64,000 bases of DNA from Heliocidaris erythrogramma (taxonomy: Eukaryota > Echinodermata > Echinoidea > Camarodonta > Echinometridae), in contig CM046858.1 of assembly GCA_025617745.1 (NCBI GenBank), positions 39,043,850-39,107,849 of the forward strand, given 5' to 3'. Within the stretch, counting starts at the first letter, position 1. Each line of letters begins with the position of its first letter. Position numbers and translations under genes: made by a program. Of the stretch, positions 57,433 to 64,000 are shown piece after piece. A model generated the notes under the pieces. That model saw only the letters and a list, made by a program, of their open reading frames with translations, ran no database searches and was not told the origin of the DNA.

Positions 57433-57940
57433 TGGCCTAAAAAGCAGTGATCTTGACATGGCCTTTTGGTATGAAATCAGTTGAACTACTGAGTTGAACT
57501 GGAGCGTAGAGAAATAAATGACCACTCATCTAATCAGGTCCATAAATTTGTGGGAAATAATGGTTGATCATATGCTGGTATGATATCCTGATATATCTCT
57601 CTTTGTTTTTATTATTTCTTCTTCTTTTTAGCATCAAATTTGCTTGTGAATGCAAATATTGATTCTTCTTTTTTTTCTCTTTTTTTTCCACGTACAGGTC
57701 ATTGCTCATGGCATACTCTTTCAGCATACAAAAAAAAATGATAGATAATGAAAGTAAGTGGCACTGGGGCAAAAGCAATATGCTCCAATTTGCAGCTACA
57801 GCAGAAATGTAATAATAGTCCTTGTCTTGGAAGAATAGTAAAAACATCATTCACAATTTCTGAATATTTCATTAAAACTGCTTAATTTTCTCTTATTCTC
57901 CAAATGCACAAAAGTGTATTTTCATCAATTACAAAGTCAG

Positions 57941-58262
57941 AGCTGCCAACCTCTGGCCAAGCTTTTCCGTACACGCCAAGCTGAAAAGTTGTATTTTGGC
58001 GATGAAATCCGTTATTTTTTGCAAGTCACTAAATACCAAATTTTTAAACTGCAACTGCCACCAAAATTGTAAAAGTAAAATAATACAATATGAGTGTGAA
58101 AGTATGAGTGATAACAAATACATGTGCGCAATGTATAAGACGAATAGTGCATAATCAGATTTCTTCAAATCCGTAGTTTAGAGGGGAAATCCGTACTTCC
58201 GTATTTGTGTTTCAATTCTGTAACAAATACGGTAAATCCGTACTGGTTGGCAGCTCTGCAAA
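57941..58262. mobile_element. family I element, longer copy
   Basis: CAGAGCTGCCAACCTCTGGC and ACTGGTTGGCAGCTCTG are inverted ends. CAAAGT at both edges may be a target duplication. Internal AAATCCGTACTTCCGTATTT words are repeated (CCGTTATTT, CCGTACTGG). hAT-like ends are possible but unproven. Confidence 0.75.
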
Positions 58263-58699
58263 GTAATGCCATTTAATATGATTCAACAATACGAGTGAAA
58301 AGTTTCAGTGTCATATTTTTTTCCAATTATCAATTAAAGGCTGTATATTTTCATTAAAGAAAAATCAGTGTGCAGGTGAAAAGATATAAAGTTATAATAT
58401 TTTTAACATTTTTTAATAAAACTTGCAATGCTTTCAATTTTTCACTGAAAAAACAACATCTTCTGTTTGCCCCTTTTCACTTTTTGTCAGTCACTTTTCA
58501 TCTCTGAATTTATTCCTACTACATGTACATGTAACTTCAAAAACCTTGTACAGAAATAACTTGTACAGAAATAACTTTTATGACAGCTAGGAGAAACTGG
58601 TGGTCTTGAACAGGCAATCAGGTTAAACATAGTGGGGGCTAAAGAAATACATTAAACTCATGCTTTGTTTATTTTATGTGAGTTTATCATTTGTTTTAG

Positions 58700-58802
58700 G
58701 TAGATTACAGGTACACCACCATGCAAGGGCTTGGCAAGGTTTATAGCTTGATCTTGCACTGCCAGGACATTAAAACTTTCCACAACATCTGGAAGACATT
58801 CG
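58700..58802 (+). CDS. internal coding exon of the right-end plus-strand gene
   Basis: The acceptor CATTTGTTTTAG and donor TTCG|GTGAGG bound 34 codons plus one base. The frame begins VDYRYTTMQGLGKVYSLILH and continues CQDIKTFHNIWKTF. The LILHCQDIKTF stretch vaguely recalls strands of PH-GRAM domains, but this is not enough for a call. The frame also continues past the donor to 58903, so the 3' edge rests on the donor alone. The next exon in register was not found; 60290 enters in phase 0. Confidence 0.45.
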
Positions 58803-58911
58803 GTGAGGAATCATATCAAATAGGAATTTACTGTATATTGGGTGAAGAAAGTATGGACAACTTGCTAAATGTCTCAAGAGGAATGCTCTTTGACAATACA
58901 TAGGGATTCTC

Positions 58912-59677
58912 TATAGCTATGTTCATACGGGACTTGTGGCTTCGAAACTTTAAGCTAGCGAAACTTTTAGTTAACGAAACCACGACTCCCTAACAGCAAC
59001 TCGGGTTCACATGAGCCCTAAACAACGAACTCAAACTACAAGCCGAGTGATCTTCGTGGTTAACCCCGGAAGTAGACACTAGTGCACAGTACATATACAG
59101 ATCCTATGTTAATAATTCGCGCGAAGGGTATGACCCGCAAATTTTAACATGAACAGCGAGGTCATTCCTAACCACAAGCTTGCGAAATTTAAAGTTTATT
59201 GCGTTCACATGGGCCCCCGAGACTTTGACAGATAATGGTCAGGTTCACATGAAGGGAGCTAAACTTTCAAGTTTTGCTTGTAGTTTCAAAACTTTTAAGT
59301 TATCTTGAAGATATCTTGTAGTTTCAGACCGTATGAACAGAATCGTAGTTTCAAAACTTTAAGTTAACTTGTAATGTAGTTCCAGAACCACACGCGAGCT
59401 TGTGGTTAATGCTGAAACCACAAGCAGCGAGGGATCCTCCTCCTGGTGACAGACTGTGTGGACAGAATAAACTAGTTTAGCAATCTCGTTGTTAATGATG
59501 TCCTCTCTGCTCTTGTTAAAGGACAATTGCTGGACTTGGTAGTCTCAGAACAACGAGCATTATTGTTTCGGGCCTGTGTGATCCCTCGTTGTTGTTAGTG
59601 AGCTGTTGTTTCATTAACTTTTGCTTTTGCTAACTTAAAGTTTCGAAACTACAAGTCCCGTATGAACGTGGCTCATA
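58912..59677. mobile_element. family H elements: partial plus full copy, head to head
   Basis: The left part (58912-59230) begins AGCTATGTTCATACGGGACTTG. The right part (59232-59677) is a full copy in the opposite sense, ending ACAAGTCCCGTATGAACGTGGCT. Shared internal words include CAGACCGTATGAACAGAATC and GTTAACGAAACCACGACTC. Confidence 0.75.
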
Positions 59678-59887
59678 CGATGCACGCAAGGGCAAATAAT
59701 GTACGCTGGAGAGACAGCACAGCTGGTATTCTGAACATTAGTGGAAATTGTGACACATTTTCTTTTACTAAAAAGACAAAATTAAAATTGATGACTTTGG
59801 ATTCATGTTCACTCTGCTCACACATGTTTGGGCTATTATTGTCAAATGTGTATTTCATGTCAGTTAATCTTCTCCTGTCTATAACAG

Positions 59888-59971
59888 GATATTAACACTC
59901 GTACAAATGGCAAACATGCACCAACCGGGTATGCAACAAATGTTTTGAGGAAGCTTACAAAGAGGCTTTAA
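59888..59971 (+). CDS. candidate exon ending in a stop
   Basis: A strong acceptor (TTCTCCTGTCTATAACAG) opens 27 codons in phase 0 to TAA: DINTRTNGKHAPTGYATNVL then RKLTKRL. A donor inside (CGG|GTATGC) could shorten it to DINTRTNGKHAPTG. It does not fit the phase of 58700-58802, so it may be an alternative end or chance. Confidence 0.3.
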   Translation, partial: DINTRTNGKHAPTGYATNVLRKLTKRL

Positions 59972-60289
59972 AGGTATGCATAACAGGTAGACATGAACTG
60001 GGACTGAACTTAGCATTGAGATTCATAGTGTATTTATTCATGAGGAATTTACTGGGGCTTGCATCAATCATCATAAATCAAACTTTTGTCAGTGTCTTGT
60101 AGAAGAGTAACAGAGATTACATTAAAATCTACTCCTACATGACTATTTATACTATCAATTTATAATTGACGCACTTCACAATAAAAAAAAAGCCATAACA
60201 CATTGTGAGCACAATCTCCACTCCCTAAAATTGGCCGTCACTGACAATTCGCGAAAGTTTGATGTCGCAAAAGTTTCTGGTTTTTACAG

Positions 60290-60405
60290 CTGAAGGTAAC
60301 GAGGGTAGAAAGATGGCTGCCACAGAGACTTCAGCTGCAAGGACCACTGCACTATGGAGGCAACCGTGGCCCCTTTTCCTGTGATCATCTTGTCATCGCA
60401 CCCCA
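60290..60405 (+). CDS. internal coding exon of the right-end plus-strand gene
   Basis: A superb acceptor (GGTTTTTACAG) and donor CCA|GTAAGAT bound 38 codons plus two bases. They read LKVTRVERWLPQRLQLQGPL then HYGGNRGPFSCDHLVIAP. GC content is clearly above the flanks. A stop follows directly if unspliced. Family not recognised. Confidence 0.55.
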
Positions 60406-61744
60406 GTAAGATGGGCTGTTTGGTTTCCTGTTTTGATGTATGGTTGGAGCTTTCGCTGATATGATGAACCCAGATCTATGGCTCTAATGACATAATTCAG
60501 CCTACATTTGTAGCTCCAAGGCTGAGGGAGCCCCCCCCCCCCCCTTTGCCACCACCACACCCCTATACGTGTAAATATGTGTAAAATTGAATCAGGGAAC
60601 CCCTGATATACTAGTTGGATTTGCATTATATATCACAAGAATCTATCATGATTTGGTAAAAAGAAGACATTTTAGAAGAACCCAAATGATTGTTTCTCGT
60701 TTAACGATGAAAGGATTTCAATACCTGCAAATAATTTTTTTAAAAGCTATAAACATTTTCTGTTTTAATGAGAGAGAGAGAGAGAGGGAGGGGGGGGGGG
60801 GTAATTAAGCCTGTCTACATTATGTCTCTGTCATCTTGCTGACTTTGAAAACGTACCTGGACTGGATTTGTGGAAAAATACCCCCAAATTTCAACCGTAT
60901 TTCAAGTAGAAATATCTCGACATACATGTATACAGCTACCTGCTGGATCCATATAGATTTCCCATCTTCAATCAGAAAAAGATGCCAAGTCATGACTTCT
61001 GTCCACATCTAGATATTGATGAAATCTAGTATATCCTGGTTTGTACATAAAAATGACCTCAAAAATTGTATTTCTTACAGCTTTCTGTGGTCACCTTGAG
61101 CATGACTCCATTTGAAATAACGGAAAAAATTACCACTAAATAGTATACATTTTACTAATTTTTTTTAGGGAGTTTAAATAGAATTTGCTATGGCTAGCCT
61201 AGCCCAGCCCAGCCCAGCCCATACAATAATCTGAATGAGGGCTGCTGATGTTGAAGCTTTCCTCCTCACAAATCTTCAGATCTGGCCAAATATTTTGCTA
61301 GTCATGCAGTTCAGATGTTGATTCCAGTTCCTTCCCTCCAGTAATGAATGATTTCCACTACGACTCAATCCCAGAGATAAAATAATACCAGCCCTCCCCT
61401 CTCTCCGCCGCACCCCTTAGAATATTGGCAGCCCAGTTACATATAGCACGGAAGGACACAAATCACATTTGTCACAACTTTACCTACAAATGTCTCAAAC
61501 AATTTCATCCCACCGAAGCTTAGCCGGATCTTGGTGTCTCATTAATATCAGAGGAAAGAGGTTGAGTGCTATGAACTGCTTGAAAACTGCAGTTTCATTC
61601 AACCCCTCTAAACCATACACAGTATAAACTCCTACTTTGGTCTATCATTTGCACAAGATATGACTAAAAGTAAGTTGGTGTTGCTTTGGCCTCTATTTTT
61701 CTTATCTGGATGATAATGCTCATTGGTTACATCTCGTTTCTTGC
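60406..61744. other. intron-like stretch with poly(C), (GA)n-poly(G) and a short exon candidate
   Basis: C run at about 60531-60544; GAGAGAGAGA then a G run at about 60769-60801; (AGCCC)n at about 61199-61220. A strong plus acceptor at about 61080 (TATTTCTTACAG) opens 20 codons to a stop (LSVVTLSMTPFEITEKITTK); there is no phase support. Confidence 0.35.
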
Positions 61745-62095
61745 AAAGTTTCATAATTCTGAAGGTTCGTAAATTCAAACAGTTCATTTATACTCCAAAG
61801 GTTTATTACTTTGAAGGTTCATATGTCCGAAGGTTCATAGTTCCGATAATGCAATAGAAGCTCATATCATTTTTCAGAATTACAAACGTTCAGAATTATG
61901 AACCTATTTCAATACTAACCTTTAGAATATTGAACCCTACCTCATTCTCACAATTATGAACCTCTGGAATAATGAACCTTCAAAGTATTGCAACAAATTT
62001 GAAGAATTATATGAAGCCTACCAGTATTTCATTTCCTAAAGTATGAAAGCCCTGATATTGGAAATTTGTGTTTCAGAATTATGAACCTTAGGAGG
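61745..62095. repeat. palindromic array of GGTTCATAATTCTGAA words
   Basis: In the left half the word reads TTCATAATTCTGAAGGTTC (and variants). In the right half it reads as its complement (CAGAATTATGAACCT, GGAATAATGAACCTT). About ten copies are arranged as a large inverted repeat about 61985 at the far side. Confidence 0.7.
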
Positions 62096-62296
62096 AAAAA
62101 TGAGGGCCAATTCAATTCAGCTTCAATACAAAGTTTTGATTCCTACAAGCTAACAATGAAATCCATTATTATAGATTTGACATATATCTCCTTTCTTTCC
62201 AACTACTGTTTCACAAATATCCTTACAAACTGCAATTGGTTAACACATCAAAGATATGCACAGCATAAAGCTGATATTGATATGCGCACATATCTG

Positions 62297-62431
62297 GGGG
62301 GCGTTTCATGAAAGGTCTTGTCAGATATTTTATCGGACAAATTTGCTCTCAGCCAATCAGATGCAAGGATTTCAGTAGCTTATAACAGTTGTCGGATATT
62401 TACGACAACTTCCTTTCATGAAACGCTCCCC
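62297..62431. mobile_element. family A element, subtype 1
   Basis: GGGGGCGTTTCATGAAAGGT and CCTTTCATGAAACGCTCCCC are inverted ends. The core includes CTCAGCCAATCAGATGCAAG. Confidence 0.85.
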
Positions 62432-62742
62432 AGATGTCTCAAAGCATTTACAAGATTCAATTTCTTCTACAATTTTTGTTTGAGAGGATATATAGATTAG
62501 CTCGGAGCAAACTCGGCTATATTATCTTTGATTTTGCTCACAAATTACATTGTATCTTATAAATCATTCCAACCTGATCACGTTTCAGCAGTAAGACCTC
62601 AATAGCTCATAATTCAGGAGTTACCTTCTCATTAACATTGTAAAATATCAGTGCCTAAACATCAGTCACGTACAAGAAATGAACAATTTATGAATCACAA
62701 CAAACATGATAGGCCAACATCAAGACTCTATTTCACTTTCAG

Positions 62743-62838
62743 GTTGTCTTTCTCTCATCATTAGCTGATCCTCCCTTTCTTGAGTCGGTGAACTGGGAGA
62801 GATTTATGGTGGATAATGGTCCTGAACTTGTGAAGAAT
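62743..62838 (+). CDS. internal coding exon of the right-end plus-strand gene
   Basis: A strong acceptor (CTATTTCACTTTCAG) opens 32 codons in phase 0: VVFLSSLADPPFLESVNWER then FMVDNGPELVKN. The most likely donor is AAT|GTGTAT, phase 0. Otherwise the frame stops two codons later at 62845. Phase and strand fit the exon at 63504. Family not recognised. Confidence 0.5.
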
Positions 62839-62964
62839 GTGTATTGATGTTATTAAATGACCTACTTCAATATTTTCATAACACAGTTACAGGACAATAT
62901 TAAAGTTTTGTCTGATTTATAGTCATTGTGGTATAGAGGTTCAATGACCAGGCTTGTAATCAGG

Positions 62965-63534
62965 TTTAAAGGGCAATCCAACCTTGGTAATAAGTTGATT
63001 TGTGTGAAAGCAGAAAAATAAGAAAAACAGGATGGTGAAAGTTTGAAAGAAATCGGACAAGGAATAAGAAAGTTATGGATGTTTGAAAAATGAGATCACT
63101 ACATCTATGCAAATCTCAAATCGGCAATTTGGACAACTCTCCCATTTGTCGTACACAAATTTATCATTAATTTGCGGTTTTCTCCGAAGCGCCTTTAACC
63201 TCGGGGCAGTACTCAAAATATATTGGAGATAGCATATTGTTATAGGTCCTCATGAAAGAAAAAGATTCTACTAATTAAAACATTTTGAAAAAAGTGACAT
63301 TTTAGTCATTTTATGTGTTGGAGCGAATGGAGGAGTTGTCCACAGCTACATCACAGTGACATTACCTATTCGGCCAATTTGAAATTCCCATATGTATAGT
63401 GATTACAACTTTCAAAAATTCATAACTTTCTTATTGCTTGTCCGATTTTGTTTAAACTTTCACCAAACTGCTTCTCTGATTTTTCCTCTTTTAATTCTTT
63501 CAGAGCAACTTGTCATTAAGGGTGGATTTCCCTG
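62965..63534. mobile_element. family J element, full length, filling most of an intron
   Basis: The left arm (AAAGGGCAATCCAACCTTGG, AAGAAAGTTATGGATG) and right arm (CATAACTTTCTTATTGC, GTCATTAAGGGTGGATTTCCC) are inverted copies of about 130 bp. The right arm overlaps the start of the coding exon at 63504. Confidence 0.75.
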
Positions 63535-63752
63535 ACTTTGAATCCTTCAAAAAGGCACTTTATACTAGTTGCCTCTCTCTACCCAGGTGTGATGAATGGA
63601 TGGAGACCTGGTATGAAGACATTCCTAGAATACTGTATAAGGGTATCACTGCTTTGATGGATACGAGCATTCTACAAGACACCAATATTGGTGCTATTTT
63701 TCATGCGTGTCATCATGTGATTTTAAGTGGACTACTGCACAGAGAATGTTAG
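63504..63752 (+). CDS. terminal coding exon of the right-end plus-strand gene
   Basis: After the acceptor TTTAATTCTTTCAG, 82 codons run to TAG at 63750-63752. The first nine or so residues (SNLSLRVDF) come from the transposon arm. The rest is FESFKKALYTSCLSLPRCDE, WMETWYEDIPRILYKGITAL, MDTSILQDTNIGAIFHACHH and VILSGLLHREC. It looks like the helical C-terminus of a globular protein. It is phase-compatible with 62743-62838. I do not recognise the family. Confidence 0.55.
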   Translation, partial: SNLSLRVDFPDFESFKKALYTSCLSLPRCDEWMETWYEDIPRILYKGITALMDTSILQDTNIGAIFHACHHVILSGLLHREC

Positions 63753-63842
63753 AGTGTCGGGAATCATCAAAAGAGCACAAAAATATCGTCAAAAGATTCA
63801 GGAAAAGCTCCTTCATATACTATGTATACATAGCTTCCATCT

Positions 63843-63984
63843 GGGCCCTGTTTCATAAAAGTTGTCACCAGTAGCAAGTGCCAAAATTCAATGACAAATT
63901 TGCTCACAGCCAATCAAATACAATCATTTCATTAGCTATCAGTTATTGTATTGTTAATGATAACAAGTTGAAACATGGCCCTGG
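63843..63984. mobile_element. family A element, subtype 2
   Basis: GGGCCCTGTTTCATAAAAGT and AACAAGTTGAAACATGGCCC are inverted ends. The core carries CACAGCCAATCAAATACAAT. Confidence 0.8.
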
Positions 63985-64000
63985 TATGAGAGGGAAAAAA

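Noticed and set aside
1..64000. CRISPR arrays, bacterial operons, phage or defence islands
   Set aside because: No regular spacer-repeat arrays, ribosome-binding-site/ORF organisation or long intron-free genes; all signals are eukaryotic.

Overview
The window looks like eukaryotic nuclear DNA. It is AT-rich with long introns and has no operons or long bacterial-type reading frames. Short exon-like segments sit between many dispersed inverted-repeat elements, a tRNA-derived SINE family, microsatellites and long poly(G)/poly(C) runs. The repeat style suggests a marine invertebrate deuterostome, most likely an echinoderm such as a sea urchin; this is inference from repeat character, not a database match. 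Exons were called by eye from splice sites plus an open phase. Every gene model is therefore partial, and exons under about 60 nt could be chance.

Protein-coding layout. (1) A minus-strand gene starts at 34577, with a 111-codon Arg/Ser-rich first exon ending in a clear donor. Candidate exons lie at 28940-28974, 28339-28390, 24461-24503, 23313-23381, 17530-17602, 13309-13361, 13133-13201, 12507-12547, 7235-7359, 4102-4170, 2457-2516 and 1-51. The best of these is 7235-7359. Several neighbours are phase-compatible, but the family is not recognised. (2) A possible small plus-strand gene is nested in the introns of gene 1 (25188-32736), with four phase-compatible exons. (3) A minus-strand gene occupies about 38.6-54.3 kb. 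Its best exon is 52728-52830, and a terminal exon may lie at 38558-38766. (4) A plus-strand gene at about 58.7-63.75 kb ends with a stop at 63752. (5) A THAP zinc-finger reading frame (39525-39812, minus) lies inside a 952-bp transposon with TTAA flanks.

Mobile and repeat layout. At least nine inverted-repeat families recur. A: a core with an inverted CCAAT box and two interchangeable kinds of end. B: ends TACAGTGAAACCTG. C: ends TTAAAGGGATAC with a GC-rich core. D: near-perfect 260-bp foldbacks at 16.2-17.8 kb. E: 15.5 kb. F: 14.7 kb. H: ends with GTTCATACGGGACTTGT. I: ends with GAGCTGCCAAC. J: long arms containing AAGAAAGTTATGAA. There are also six or more copies of an approximately 75-bp hairpin (G) and three SINE copies. 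Local duplications include 0.57-1.4 kb, 18.0-18.4 kb, 19.6-20.1 kb, 43.0-45.1 kb and 45.7-46.1 kb.

The features most worth following are four. First, the THAP-bearing element is Kolobok-like and carries no transposase. Second, a family-J element appears to supply the splice acceptor and first codons of the last exon of gene 4. Third, a nested palindrome at 16-17.8 kb is flanked by mirror-image CT and GA tracts, and its G-runs shorten steadily across seven units. Fourth, there is a short hairpin family. No prokaryotic defence system, CRISPR array, rRNA or stand-alone tRNA gene was seen.
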